From NCBI RefSeq assembly GCF_019880305.1, contig NZ_CP082301.1, positions 5,518,001-5,582,000 of the forward strand: a DNA stretch of 64,000 nt, written 5' to 3'. The position numbers were made by a program, and so were the translations under genes. The notes beneath the pieces are model-generated. The model saw only the letters and a program-made list of their open reading frames with translations. It ran no database searches and was not told the origin of the DNA. Positions 8,331-18,611 of the stretch are shown piece after piece. Within the stretch, counting starts at the first letter, position 1; each line of letters begins with the position of its first letter. This DNA comes from Streptomyces decoyicus (GTDB taxonomy: Bacteria > Actinomycetota > Actinomycetes > Streptomycetales > Streptomycetaceae).

Positions 8331-11300
8331 GTGAGTTCCTCCTTCTCGGCCAGCCCGCAGACGCAGCCCCACCGGGCGGCGCCGCGGGGTGCCGCCGGCA
8401 CGTACCGGCTGGTGCGTACCCCGCCGGGGCGGGTGGCTCCTCCTGCCTTGGACGCAGCCCAGCGCGCCGTGGTTGACCACCGGCACGGGCCGCTGCTGGT
8501 GCTGGCCGGGCCGGGCACCGGGAAAACCACCACGCTCGTGGAGTCGGTGGCCCGCCGGGTGCGGGCCGGCGCCGACCCCGAGCGGATCCTGGTGCTCACC
8601 TTCAGCCGCAAGGCCGCCGTCGAACTCCGCGACCGGCTCGCGGCCCGGCTGACGGATCCGGAGGGCCAGCCCGACGGGCCTGCCGGTACGGGGAGCGGCG
8701 GGCCACGGGCGGGCATCCCACAGGCCACGACCTTCCACTCGTTCTGCTACGCCCTGGTCCGCGCCCACCAGGACGCCGACCTCTTCGCCGACCCGGTGCG
8801 GCTGCTGTCCGGACCCGAGCAGGACCTCGTCGTCCGTGAGCTCCTCGAAGGACAGGCGGAGCTGGCCGGCGCCGGGCGGGCCCGGGTCAGCTGGCCGGAC
8901 GAGCTGCGGGCCTGCCTGACCACCCGCGGCTTCGCCGACGAGGTCCGCGCGGTGCTCGCCCGCAGCCGCGAACTGGGCCTGGGCCCGGACGCCCTCGGCG
9001 CCTTCGCCCGGCGCACCGGACGCCCCGACTGGAGCGCCGCGGCCGGTTTCCTCGCCGAATACCTCGACGTCCTGGACGGCCAGGGCGTCCTGGACTACGC
9101 CGAGCTGGTGCACCGCGCGGTGCTGCTCGCCGAGCGCACGGACGTCGCGGCGCAGCTGGCCGCCGCCTATGACGCGGTCTACGTCGACGAGTACCAGGAC
9201 ACCGACGTCGCCCAGGTACGGCTGCTGCGCGCGCTCGCCGGCAACCACGGAGCGACGGCGGCGCCGGGCTCCCCGGGACGCACGCTCGTCGCCTTCGGCG
9301 ACCCCGACCAGTCGATCTACGCCTTCCGGGGCGCCGACGTCAACGGCATCCTCGACTTCCCCGAGACCTTCCGGCGCGGCGACGGCACCCCCGCCCCGGT
9401 GGCCGTCCTCGGCACCTCCCGGCGCTCCGGCGCCGAGCTGCTCGCCGCCACCCGGCTGCTGGCCCGCCGGATGCCGCTCACCCGCCTCCCGGCCCAGAAG
9501 GTACGCGCCCACCGCGAGCCCGCGCCCGTACGGGACGGCGGCCGCGTCGAGGTGTACACGTACCCGACACCCGGTGCCGAACTCGACAACATCGCCGACA
9601 TCCTGCGCCGCGCGCACCTGGAAGACGGCGTGCCCTGGCGCGAGATGGCCGTCCTCGTCCGCGCCGGTGGGCGCTCGCTCCCCGGCGTACGCCGTGCGCT
9701 CACCTCTGCCGGGGTCCCGCTGGACATCGACGGCGACGATCTCCCGCTGCGCCATGAACCCGCGGTCGCGCCCCTGCTGACGGCGCTCCGGGCGGTGGCA
9801 CGGGCCGCGCTGGGGCAGGGGGCTGCGGCTGTGGACTCCGGTGGGCGCGCGTTTGAAGAGGGCGAATTCGGCGGGGAGGGCGAGGGGGCCGGGGAAGAAG
9901 CCGGGGAGGAAGCCGGGGAGGCGGACCTTGGTGACGTCGAGGCGGGTGCCGTCGGTGCCGGTGTGGGCGATGCCCAGGCCGGTGACGCCCAGGCCGGTGA
10001 TGCCGGCGCCGGTGTGGGCGCATCCGGTGGCGGCGACTCCGGGGAGGGCGAAACCGCCGGTGGTGACTCTGGGGAGGCCGAAACCGTCGGTGCCGAATCC
10101 GGGGAGGGCGCATCCGCTGAACCTGGTGAGGCCGGCCCCGGTGGCCCCCGGGCCGTTGACGCCGACCCCGACGGGACCCCCGACGCCGATCCCGGCGACG
10201 CCCCATCCGAGGCTGCCGGCCCCGCCGACACCGCCCGCCGCTGGCTCGATGCCGAAACCGCCCTGGACCTGCTGACCTCCCCCCTGGGCGGAATGGACTC
10301 CGCCGACCTGCGCCGGCTGGGGCGCGCCCTGCGCGAGGAGGAACGGGCCGCCGGGCAGCCACTGCCACGGCCCTCCGACGAGCTGATCGCCCAGGCCCTC
10401 GCCGAACCACAGCGCCTGGTGGCCCACGACCCCGCCTACGCCCGCGGCGCCCAGCGGCTCGGCCTGCTGCTGCGCAAGGCCCGCGAACTGCTGGCCGGCG
10501 GCGGCACCGCCGAGCAGGCCCTGTGGGAGCTGTGGGACGGCACCCCCTGGCCGCAGCGCCTGGAGCGGGCCGCTCACCGCGGCGGCGCCGCCGGACGCAA
10601 CGCCGACCGGGACCTGGACGCCGTCGTCGCCCTGTTCGAGACCGCGGCCCGCGCCGAGGAACGCACCGGCGGCCGCGGCGCCCTCAACTTCCTGGAGGAA
10701 CTCGACGCCCAGGACATCGCCGCCGACACCCTCACCCGCCGCACCGTGCGCCCCGACGCCGTACGGCTGATGACCGCGCACCGCGCCAAGGGCCTGGAGT
10801 GGCGGCTCGTCGTCGTCGCCGGTGTGCAGGAGGGCCTCTGGCCCGACCTGCGCCGGCGCGGCTCGCTCCTGGAAGCCGACCGGATCGGCCGCGACGGCCT
10901 GGCCGAGCCGCTCACCCCGGGCGCACTGCTCGCCGAGGAACGCCGGTTGTTCTACGTGGCCGCCACCCGCGCCCGCGAACGCCTGGTCGTCACCGCCGTG
11001 AAGGCCGCGGCCGACGACGGGGACCAGCCGTCCCGTTTCCTGGCCGAGCTGGGCGTCGCCCCCCAGGACGTCACCGGCCGCCCGCGCCGCCCCCTTTCGG
11101 TGGCCGCGCTCGTCGCCGAACTGCGCGCCACCACCGTCGACCCGGCCGCCACCCCGGCGCTGCGCGAGGCCGCCGCCCAGCGGCTGGCGAAGCTGGCGGC
11201 CCTGCACGACGACGACCACCACCCCCTGGTACCGGCCGCCCACCCGGACAACTGGTGGGGCCTGCACGAACCCACCCACAGCAACGTCCCGCTCCGCGAC

Positions 11301-12146
11301 CGCGACCGCCCCGTCGTCCTCTCCGGCAGCGCCCTCGACCAGCTCGCCAACACCTGCTCGCTCCAGTGGTTCCTGGGCCGCGAGGTCAAGGCGGACGCCC
11401 CCGCCACCGCCGCCCAGGGCTTCGGCAACGTGGTGCATGTGCTCGCCGACGAGGTCGCCTCCGGCCGCACACCCGCCGATCTGTCCGTCCTGATGGAGCG
11501 GCTGGACTCCGTATGGGACGCCCTCGCCTTCGACGCCCCCTGGAAGTCACGCCAGGAAAAGGAGACCGCGCGCGCCGCCCTGGAGCGCTTCCTGCGCTGG
11601 CACGTCATGGAGCGCGAGACCCGCGGCCGGGAGACCGTCGCCACCGAGCACGGCTTCGACCTCACCCTCCGGGCCGGTGCCTACGAGGTGCGCATCCGGG
11701 GCAGCATGGACCACGTCTCCCGGGACGCGCAGGGACGGGCGTACGTCGTCGACTTCAAGACCGGCAAACAGAAACCGACCGGCCCCGAGGTCGCCCGCCA
11801 CCCCCAGCTCGCCGTCTACCAGCTCGCGGTGCGCGAGGGCGCCGTGGACGAGGCCTTCGACGGCCGCACACCGCAACCCGGCGGCGCGGAACTGGTGCAT
11901 CTGCGGCTGGGCGCGGCCCAGAAGGAAGGCGGCGACGCGCTGCCCGCCGTACAGGCGCAGCAGCCGCTGGAGGCGGGGGACCCTCCGGCCGAGCCAGCGG
12001 GAGAGTGGGTCGGTGAACTGCTCGCCACCGCCGCGGGCCGCGTACTGGAGGAGCGGTTCACGCCCACCACCGGCACCCACTGCACCCACTGCACCTTCCG
12101 GGCGTCGTGCAGCGCACAGCCGGAGGGGCGGCACGTGGTGGAGTGA
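8331..12146 (+). CDS. adnA: AdnA subunit of AdnAB helicase-nuclease
   Basis: The product has 1271 residues and is the first subunit of the actinobacterial RecBCD/AddAB analogue that resects double-strand breaks. The N-terminal UvrD-type motor has Walker A GPGTGKTT at residues 60-67 and a DEYQDTD Walker B box. A Gly/Ala/Glu-rich, low-complexity insert of about 150 residues (near 505-655) splits the helicase. The C-terminus is a RecB-family nuclease with VVDFKTGKQ and a QLAVYQLAV helix. An upstream NTCSLQW Cys plus three Cys in CTHCTFRASC look like an AddB-type iron-sulfur clamp. The symbol rests on gene order (adnA before adnB). No strong ribosome binding site precedes the GTG, so the start is uncertain. 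Confidence 0.9.
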   Translation: MSSSFSASPQTQPHRAAPRGAAGTYRLVRTPPGRVAPPALDAAQRAVVDHRHGPLLVLAGPGTGKTTTLVESVARRVRAGADPERILVLTFSRKAAVELRDRLAARLTDPEGQPDGPAGTGSGGPRAGIPQATTFHSFCYALVRAHQDADLFADPVRLLSGPEQDLVVRELLEGQAELAGAGRARVSWPDELRACLTTRGFADEVRAVLARSRELGLGPDALGAFARRTGRPDWSAAAGFLAEYLDVLDGQGVLDYAELVHRAVLLAERTDVAAQLAAAYDAVYVDEYQDTDVAQVRLLRALAGNHGATAAPGSPGRTLVAFGDPDQSIYAFRGADVNGILDFPETFRRGDGTPAPVAVLGTSRRSGAELLAATRLLARRMPLTRLPAQKVRAHREPAPVRDGGRVEVYTYPTPGAELDNIADILRRAHLEDGVPWREMAVLVRAGGRSLPGVRRALTSAGVPLDIDGDDLPLRHEPAVAPLLTALRAVARAALGQGAAAVDSGGRAFEEGEFGGEGEGAGEEAGEEAGEADLGDVEAGAVGAGVGDAQAGDAQAGDAGAGVGASGGGDSGEGETAGGDSGEAETVGAESGEGASAEPGEAGPGGPRAVDADPDGTPDADPGDAPSEAAGPADTARRWLDAETALDLLTSPLGGMDSADLRRLGRALREEERAAGQPLPRPSDELIAQALAEPQRLVAHDPAYARGAQRLGLLLRKARELLAGGGTAEQALWELWDGTPWPQRLERAAHRGGAAGRNADRDLDAVVALFETAARAEERTGGRGALNFLEELDAQDIAADTLTRRTVRPDAVRLMTAHRAKGLEWRLVVVAGVQEGLWPDLRRRGSLLEADRIGRDGLAEPLTPGALLAEERRLFYVAATRARERLVVTAVKAAADDGDQPSRFLAELGVAPQDVTGRPRRPLSVAALVAELRATTVDPAATPALREAAAQRLAKLAALHDDDHHPLVPAAHPDNWWGLHEPTHSNVPLRDRDRPVVLSGSALDQLANTCSLQWFLGREVKADAPATAAQGFGNVVHVLADEVASGRTPADLSVLMERLDSVWDALAFDAPWKSRQEKETARAALERFLRWHVMERETRGRETVATEHGFDLTLRAGAYEVRIRGSMDHVSRDAQGRAYVVDFKTGKQKPTGPEVARHPQLAVYQLAVREGAVDEAFDGRTPQPGGAELVHLRLGAAQKEGGDALPAVQAQQPLEAGDPPAEPAGEWVGELLATAAGRVLEERFTPTTGTHCTHCTFRASCSAQPEGRHVVE

Positions 12147-12308
12147 GCGGGAGCGGGACGAGCGGCACCTCACGAGGGAGCAGAGGGAGGGAGGAGGGGA
12201 CGCGGGCCGCGCGCCGTGGATCTCGCCAGGATCCCTCCCCCCCCCCGTGACCTGCGCTGACGCCGCGGGAGGCCGCGATTGTCAGTGCCGCCCGTTACGG
12301 TTTTCGCT

Positions 12309-15300
12309 GTGTCAGCTCGCCTCACCGACCCCGAGCAGCTCAAGGAGCTCCTCGGCATCCCGTTCACGCCGGAGCAGACGGAGTGCATCACCGCTCCGCC
12401 CGCCCCGCAGGTCATCGTGGCCGGAGCCGGTTCGGGCAAGACCACCGTGATGGCCGCACGCGTGGTGTGGCTGGTCGGCACGGGCCAGGTCGCCCCCGAA
12501 CAGGTCCTCGGGCTGACGTTCACGAACAAAGCCGCCGGCGAGCTCGCCGAACGCGTCAGGTCCGCGCTCCTCGCCGCCGGAGTCACCGACCCCGACGCGC
12601 TCCCGCTCGACGCCGCCGGCTCCGCCACCGACCAGCCCCCCGGCGAGCCGCGGATCTCCACCTACCACGCCTTCGCCGGCCAGCTCCTCAAGGACCACGG
12701 CCTGCGCATCGGCCTGGAGCCCAGCGCCCGGCTCCTCGCCGACGCCACCCGCTTCCAGCTCGCCGCCCGCACCCTCCGTGCCGCCCCCGGCCCCTACCCC
12801 GCGCTCACCACCTCCCTGCCCTCCCTCGTGGAGGACCTCCTCGCCCTCGACGCCGAGCTCGCCGAGCATCTCGTGGACCCCGCCGCGCTCCGCACCTACG
12901 ACACCGAGCTGCTCGCCGCCCTCGACGGGGTGAAACTCACCAACGCCGACCTGCGCAAGGTCCCCGAAACCGCCCGCGGCCGCCTGGAACTGCTCGACCT
13001 CGTCACCGCCTACCGCGCCGAAAAACGCCGCCGCGACCTCCTCGACTTCGGCGACCAGATCGCCCACTGCGCGACCCTCGCCACCACCCGCCCCGAAGTC
13101 GGCCGGATCCTGCGCGACGAATTCCGCGTCGTCCTCCTCGACGAATACCAGGACACCTCCGTCGCCCAACGACTGCTGCTGTCCGGCCTCTTCGGCTCCG
13201 GCACCGGGCATGCCGTCACCGCCGTCGGCGACCCCTGCCAGGCCATCTACGGCTGGCGCGGCGCCTCCGTGGCCAACCTCGACGACTTCCCCGCCCACTT
13301 CCCCTTCCAGGACGGCACCCCCGCCCGCCGGTACGCCCTCAGCGAGAACCGCCGCAGCGGCGGCCGCCTCCTCGACCTCGCCAACGGCCTCGCCGCACCA
13401 CTGCGCCGGATGCACGAGGGCGTCGAAGCGCTGCGCCCCGCCCCCGGAGCCGAGCGCGACGGCATCGTCCGCTGCGCCCTGCTGCCCACCCACGCCGAAG
13501 AGCTCAGCTGGCTCGCCGACTCCCTCGCCCACCTCGTCCGCACCGGCACCCCGCCCGGCGAGATCGCCGTACTGTGCCGCACCGCCGCCGATTTCGCCCG
13601 CATCCAGGGCGAACTGGTCGACCGGGACATCCCCGTGGAGGTCGTCGGCCTCTCCGGGCTGCTGCACCTGCCCGAGATCGCCGACCTCGTCGCCGTCTGC
13701 GAGGTGCTCCAGGACCCCACGGCCAACGCCGCCCTGGTCCGCCTGCTGATCGGCCCGCGCTGGCGGATCGGCCCCCGCGACCTCGCGCTCCTCGGCCGCC
13801 GCGCCCGCACCCTCGTCCACCGCGCCGCGCCGTCCGACGACCCCGGGCAGCGCCTCGCCGAGGCCGTCGAAGGCGTCGACCCGGCCGAGACCATCTCGCT
13901 CGCCGACGCACTCGACACCTTCCTGGAGCCCGACGGACCCGACGACGGGCTCCCGTTCTCCGCCGAGGCGCGGGTGCGCTTCGCCTACCTCGCCACCGAA
14001 CTCCGTGACCTGCGCCGCTCCCTCGGCGACCCCCTCATGGACGTGCTCCACCGGGTGCTGGCCGCCACCGGCCTGGAAGTCGAACTGTCCGCCTCACCGC
14101 ACGCCCTCGCCGCACGCCGCCGCGAAACACTCGGCACCTTCCTCGACATCGCCGCCGGATTCGCCGCCAAACAGGGCGGCGAATCCCTCGACGGCGACGC
14201 CACCCTGCTGGCCTTCCTCGGTTTCCTGCGCACCGCCGTCCAGTACGAGAAGGGCCTGGACAGCTCCCTGCCCGGCGGCGACAACACCGTCAAGGTGCTG
14301 ACCGCCCACAAGTCCAAAGGCCTGGAATGGGACGTCGTCGCCGTACCCGGCCTGGTCACCAAGCAGTTCCCCAGCGAACAGGCCCGCGAGTCCTGGACCA
14401 GCCGGCCCAAGGTCCTCCCGCACGCCCTGCGCGGCGACGCCGCCACCCTCCCCGACGTCGGGGAATGGGCCGCCCGCGGCCTGAAGTCCTTCAAGGAGGC
14501 GATGAAGCAGCACCAGGAAACGGAGGAACTCCGCCTCGGCTACGTCACCTTCACCCGCCCCCGCTCCCTGCTGCTCGGCTCCGGCCACTGGTGGGGCCCC
14601 CAGCAGAAACGACCGCGCGGCCCGTCCGCCTTCCTGGAGGCACTGCGCGCGCACTGCGAAGCAGGACACGGCGAGATCGAGCACTGGGCCGAGGCCCCCG
14701 AGGACGGTGCGGAGAACCCGGCCCTCTCCGAGTCCGCCACGGAACAGGCCTGGCCGCTGCCCCTCGACCCCACGGCCACGGCCCGCCGCCGCACCGCCGC
14801 GGCTACGGTCCGCGCCCACCTGGAGCGCAGGACGGGACAGGGGACGGCCGTCTCCGCCGCCGCCCCGCCCTCCCTGTCCGTCCACGACCCCGACTGGCCG
14901 CCGCCCCCGGCGGACGAGCCCTGGGCCACCGACCCGTACGACCCGTACGACCCCTACGACGCCGCCGAAGCCGACCCGTTCGAGGACGCCCCGCCGTTCG
15001 AGGACGCCGCCCCGTACGGCGCACCCGTGACCGACCCGTTCGACGACGCTGCCCCGTATGGCGTGCCCGTGACCGACCCGTTCGACGACGCTGCCCCGTA
15101 TGGCGTGCCCGTGACCGACCCGTTCGACGACGCTGCCCCGTATGGCGTGCCCGTGACCGACCCGTTCGACGACGACGCCGTGCCGCACGAGGTACCGGGC
15201 CCCGGCCCCTCCGACGACGACACCCCGTCCCACGGAACCCCGCCGAACGACAGCCCACCGCACGACATCTCCGAAGACGAGCCCGCCCCCCTCCGGGCCC

Positions 15301-16136
15301 ATATCGTCGCCCAGCGCTCCACCGAGCCCGATCTCACCGCCCCCACCGGCCCCGGCACCCGCCACCGCGGCGACACGGCCCACCCCGGCGATGCCGCCCC
15401 CCACACCCTCCTCCCCGAGGAGCGCCGCACCGTCGGCTCCTGGGACCGCGATCTGGACGCGCTCGCCGCCGAGCTCCGCCGCTCCCGCGCCACCGTCCGT
15501 GACGTCCCGCTGCCCTCCGCGCTCAGCGCCACCCAGCTGCTCCGCCTCGCCGCCGATCCCCACGGCTTCGCCCGCGAACTCGCCCGCCCCATGCCGCGCC
15601 CGCCACAGCCCGGCGCCCGCCGCGGCACCCGCTTCCACGCCTGGGTCGAATCCCGCTTCGAAGAGCTCACACTGCCGCTGCTCGGCCCCGACGAGCTGCC
15701 CGGCGCCGAACAGGACGACGCAGCCGGGATCGTCGACGAGCACGACCTCGAAACCCTCAAGGAGGCCTTCGCCCGTACCCCCTACGCCCACCGCACACCC
15801 TTCCGGGTCGAAGCCCCCTTCCAGCTGACCCTCGCGGGACGGATGATCCGCGGCCGGATCGACGCCGTCTACAAAGAGCCCGGCCCCGACGGCGACCGCT
15901 TCGAGATCGTCGACTGGAAGACCGGCCGTGCCCACAGCGCCGATCCCCTCCAGCTGGCCGTCTACCGCCTCGCCTGGGCCGAGCGGTACGGCCTGCCGCC
16001 GTCCGCCGTCGGCGCCGCCTTCCTCTACGTCCGTAGCGGCGAGGTGGTCAGACCCGCACGGCTGCCCGGCCGGGCCGGACTGGAACGCATCCTCCTCGGC
16101 GAGACCGCCGACCGGCCCCCACCGGAAGGCCGATAG
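12309..16136 (+). CDS. adnB: AdnB subunit of AdnAB helicase-nuclease
   Basis: The product has 1275 residues and is the second motor-nuclease subunit. Walker A is AGAGSGKT at residues 38-45 and Walker B is LDEYQDTS. The C-terminal nuclease carries an RGRIDAVY segment, IVDWKTG and a QLAVYRLAW helix. An acidic, Asp/Pro-rich linker (about 870-1040) between helicase and nuclease contains three exact 14-residue repeats. The chosen GTG gives the family-typical N-terminus. A TTG at 12279, with GGGAGG six bases upstream, is an alternative adding ten residues. The 162-bp gap after adnA suggests separate or weakly coupled expression. AdnB is the lead ATPase in the characterised mycobacterial enzyme. Confidence 0.92.
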   Translation: MSARLTDPEQLKELLGIPFTPEQTECITAPPAPQVIVAGAGSGKTTVMAARVVWLVGTGQVAPEQVLGLTFTNKAAGELAERVRSALLAAGVTDPDALPLDAAGSATDQPPGEPRISTYHAFAGQLLKDHGLRIGLEPSARLLADATRFQLAARTLRAAPGPYPALTTSLPSLVEDLLALDAELAEHLVDPAALRTYDTELLAALDGVKLTNADLRKVPETARGRLELLDLVTAYRAEKRRRDLLDFGDQIAHCATLATTRPEVGRILRDEFRVVLLDEYQDTSVAQRLLLSGLFGSGTGHAVTAVGDPCQAIYGWRGASVANLDDFPAHFPFQDGTPARRYALSENRRSGGRLLDLANGLAAPLRRMHEGVEALRPAPGAERDGIVRCALLPTHAEELSWLADSLAHLVRTGTPPGEIAVLCRTAADFARIQGELVDRDIPVEVVGLSGLLHLPEIADLVAVCEVLQDPTANAALVRLLIGPRWRIGPRDLALLGRRARTLVHRAAPSDDPGQRLAEAVEGVDPAETISLADALDTFLEPDGPDDGLPFSAEARVRFAYLATELRDLRRSLGDPLMDVLHRVLAATGLEVELSASPHALAARRRETLGTFLDIAAGFAAKQGGESLDGDATLLAFLGFLRTAVQYEKGLDSSLPGGDNTVKVLTAHKSKGLEWDVVAVPGLVTKQFPSEQARESWTSRPKVLPHALRGDAATLPDVGEWAARGLKSFKEAMKQHQETEELRLGYVTFTRPRSLLLGSGHWWGPQQKRPRGPSAFLEALRAHCEAGHGEIEHWAEAPEDGAENPALSESATEQAWPLPLDPTATARRRTAAATVRAHLERRTGQGTAVSAAAPPSLSVHDPDWPPPPADEPWATDPYDPYDPYDAAEADPFEDAPPFEDAAPYGAPVTDPFDDAAPYGVPVTDPFDDAAPYGVPVTDPFDDAAPYGVPVTDPFDDDAVPHEVPGPGPSDDDTPSHGTPPNDSPPHDISEDEPAPLRAHIVAQRSTEPDLTAPTGPGTRHRGDTAHPGDAAPHTLLPEERRTVGSWDRDLDALAAELRRSRATVRDVPLPSALSATQLLRLAADPHGFARELARPMPRPPQPGARRGTRFHAWVESRFEELTLPLLGPDELPGAEQDDAAGIVDEHDLETLKEAFARTPYAHRTPFRVEAPFQLTLAGRMIRGRIDAVYKEPGPDGDRFEIVDWKTGRAHSADPLQLAVYRLAWAERYGLPPSAVGAAFLYVRSGEVVRPARLPGRAGLERILLGETADRPPPEGR
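15033..15158 (+). repeat. Three exact 42-bp tandem repeats inside adnB
   Basis: Units start at 15033, 15075 and 15117 and are identical. A diverged copy precedes them and a partial one follows at 15159. Each encodes 14 residues (DPFDDAAPYGVPVT) in the acidic linker and keeps the reading frame. Exact identity, including synonymous positions, implies recent expansion. Confidence 0.95.
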
Positions 16137-16146
16137 GCTCGGCCGT

Positions 16147-17547
16147 ATGAGCAACACCCCGGACAGCGCCGTCCGCGCGTACATCACCCTGCATCGCGAA
16201 GCCTTCCTCGAGGACCTCGCCGACTGGCTGCGCATCCCCTCCGTGTCCGCCGACCCGGAGCGCGCCGGCGATGTGCGCCGCAGCGCCGAATGGCTCGCCG
16301 CGAAGCTCACCGACACCGGCTTTGCGGCCACCGAGATCTGGGAGACCGGCGGCCTGCCCGCGGTCTTCGCCGAGTGGCCCTCCGGTGACCCGTCCGCACC
16401 GACCGTGCTCGTCTACGGCCACCACGACGTGCAGCCCGCCGCCCGTGAGGACGGCTGGCACACCGACCCCTTCACGCCGCAGACCGTCGACGGCAAGCTC
16501 TACGCCCGCGGCGCCGCCGACGACAAGGGCCAGGTGTTCTTCCACACCCTGGGCGTGCGCGCGCACCTCGCCGCGACCGGCCGCACGGCCCCCGCCGTCA
16601 ACCTCAAGCTGCTGATCGAGGGCGAGGAGGAGTCCGGCTCACCGAACTTCCCGGCCCTGATCGAGAAGCACGCCGACCGCCTCGCCTGTGACGCGGTGAT
16701 CGTCTCCGACACCGGCATGTGGTCCAGGGACACCCCCACGGTGTGCACCGGCATGCGCGGCCTGACGGACTGCCAGATCGACCTCTACGGCCCTGACCAG
16801 GACCTTCACTCCGGCTCGTTCGGCGGCGCGGTCCCCAACCCCGCCACCGAGGCCGCCCGGCTGGCCGCCGCGCTGCACGATGCCGACCGCCGGGTCGCCG
16901 TCCCCGGGTTCTACGACGGCGTCATCGAGCTCACCGACCGAGAGCGGGAACTCTTCGCCGAGCTGCCCTTCGACGAGGAGGAGTGGCTGCGCACCGCGCA
17001 CTCCCACGCCCCTCTCGGCGAGGCCGGCAGCACGACCCTGGAGCGCATCTGGGCCCGCCCCACCGCCGAGGTCAACGGCATCGGCGGCGGCTATCAGGGC
17101 CCCGGCGGCAAGACCATCGTGCCGTCCACCGCACAGCTCAAGCTGTCCTTCCGGCTGGTCGCGGGCCAGAGCGCGGCCGCCGTGCAGCAGTCCGTACGCG
17201 ACTGGGTGGCGGCGAGCCTCCCGGCGGGCATCCGCCACGAGATCACCTTCTGGGGCGCCACCCGCCCCTGCCTCACCCCGCTCGACCACCCCGCGCTCCA
17301 GTCGGTCGTCCGCGCCATGGGCCGGGCCTTCGAACAGAAGATCCGCTTCACCCGCGAGGGCGGTTCCGGGCCCGCGGCCGACCTCCAGGACGTCCTCGGC
17401 GTCCCGGTCCTCTTCCTCGGCATCTCCGTCCCGTCGGACGGCTGGCACGCACCGAACGAAAAGGTCGAGCTCGACCTGCTGATGAAGGGCGTCGAGACCG
17501 CCGCCCACCTGTGGGGCGACCTGGCGGAGACCTGGCGCACGACTTGA
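16147..17547 (+). CDS. M20 family dipeptidase
   Basis: This 466-residue cytosolic metallopeptidase is of the M20 (carnosinase/PepV-like) type. Metal-site motifs are visible in order: YGHHDVQPA, GAADDKGQ, GEEESGSP and VSDTGM. The dimerisation domain follows, containing DLHSGSFGG. It starts 11 bp after adnB and is probably co-transcribed. No signal peptide is seen. Members cleave dipeptides or deacylate amino-acid derivatives, but the substrate cannot be predicted. Confidence 0.9.
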   Translation: MSNTPDSAVRAYITLHREAFLEDLADWLRIPSVSADPERAGDVRRSAEWLAAKLTDTGFAATEIWETGGLPAVFAEWPSGDPSAPTVLVYGHHDVQPAAREDGWHTDPFTPQTVDGKLYARGAADDKGQVFFHTLGVRAHLAATGRTAPAVNLKLLIEGEEESGSPNFPALIEKHADRLACDAVIVSDTGMWSRDTPTVCTGMRGLTDCQIDLYGPDQDLHSGSFGGAVPNPATEAARLAAALHDADRRVAVPGFYDGVIELTDRERELFAELPFDEEEWLRTAHSHAPLGEAGSTTLERIWARPTAEVNGIGGGYQGPGGKTIVPSTAQLKLSFRLVAGQSAAAVQQSVRDWVAASLPAGIRHEITFWGATRPCLTPLDHPALQSVVRAMGRAFEQKIRFTREGGSGPAADLQDVLGVPVLFLGISVPSDGWHAPNEKVELDLLMKGVETAAHLWGDLAETWRTT

Positions 17548-17618
17548 CCCGCACCGCCGTACCGCTCCGCGCCCGTACGCAGCAATCACCCACGCCATAG
17601 GGGGAGTTGGAAACAGCA

Positions 17619-18554
17619 GTGACCACCTGGACCGACCATACCGCCGGCCGGCCGCTCACCTTCAGCGCGCCGAGCGGAATTGACCGCTCCGCCCATCATC
17701 GCCTCGACGAAGCCTGGCTGGCGGCGGCCTGGAGCCACCCGACGACGCGCGTCTTCGTGGTGTCCGGCGGACAGGCGCTGATCGACGACACCCCTGACGG
17801 CCGCACCGAGCTGATCATGACGCCGTCCTTCGAGGCGCCCATGACCGAGGCGCACCGCTACTACCTCGGCACCGACGACGAGGGCGTCAGCTACTTCGCC
17901 CTCCAGAAGGACTCGCTGCCCGGCCGCATGGACCAGTCCGCGCGCCCGGCAGGCCTGCGCGAGGCCGGTCTGCTGCTGTCCCCGCGCGACGCGGGACTGC
18001 TCGTCCACGCCGTCGCCCTGGAGAACTGGCAGCGGCTGCACCGCTTCTGCTCACGCTGCGGCGAGCGCACCGTCATCGCCGCGGCGGGCCACATCCGCCG
18101 CTGCCCGGCCTGCGGCGCCGAGCACTACCCGCGCACCGACCCGGCCGTGATCATGCTCGTCACCGACGAGGAGGACCGCGCGCTTCTGGGCCGCCAGGTC
18201 CACTGGCCCGAAGGCCGCTTCTCCACCCTCGCCGGGTTCGTCGAGCCGGGCGAGTCCATCGAGCATTCGGTGGTCCGCGAGGTCTTCGAGGAGGCCGGTG
18301 TCGTCGTCGGCGAGGTGGAATACGTCGCCAGCCAGCCCTGGCCGTTCCCCTCCAGTCTGATGCTGGGCTTCATGGCGCGCGCCACCTCCTCCGAAATCCA
18401 GGTCGACGGCGAGGAGATCGAAGAGGCCCGCTGGTTCTCCCGCGAGGACCTGCGCGCCGCCTTCGAAGCCGGCGAGGTCCTCCCGCCGTACGGCATCTCC
18501 ATCGCCGCCCGCCTCATCGAGCTCTGGTACGGCAAGCCGCTGCCCAGGCCGTGA
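17619..18554 (+). CDS. nudC: NudC-type NAD+ diphosphatase (Nudix)
   Basis: The product has 311 residues. A zinc ribbon (CSRCG...CPACG) precedes the Nudix box GFVEPGESIEHSVVREVFEE. The NudC-specific SQPWPFP motif lies downstream. NudC hydrolyses NADH/NAD+ to NMN and AMP and removes NAD caps from RNA. GTG is chosen as start; GGGGAG lies about 12 bases upstream, slightly distant, and a TTG at 17607 is too close to it. The convergent mycoredoxin gene is a conserved neighbour in actinobacteria, consistent with redox housekeeping. Confidence 0.93.
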   Translation: MTTWTDHTAGRPLTFSAPSGIDRSAHHRLDEAWLAAAWSHPTTRVFVVSGGQALIDDTPDGRTELIMTPSFEAPMTEAHRYYLGTDDEGVSYFALQKDSLPGRMDQSARPAGLREAGLLLSPRDAGLLVHAVALENWQRLHRFCSRCGERTVIAAAGHIRRCPACGAEHYPRTDPAVIMLVTDEEDRALLGRQVHWPEGRFSTLAGFVEPGESIEHSVVREVFEEAGVVVGEVEYVASQPWPFPSSLMLGFMARATSSEIQVDGEEIEEARWFSREDLRAAFEAGEVLPPYGISIAARLIELWYGKPLPRP

Positions 18555-18611
18555 GTGCCGGGCGGATGGGCGGGCGGCGGTACGGCGGCCCGGACGCCCT
18601 CACGCACGCAA

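Noticed and set aside
8313..11438. Long minus-strand open frame (1041 codons) opposite adnA
   Set aside because: It mirrors the codon bias of adnA. The translation is Gly/Gln/Val-rich with no domain, and adnA has complete helicase and nuclease motifs.
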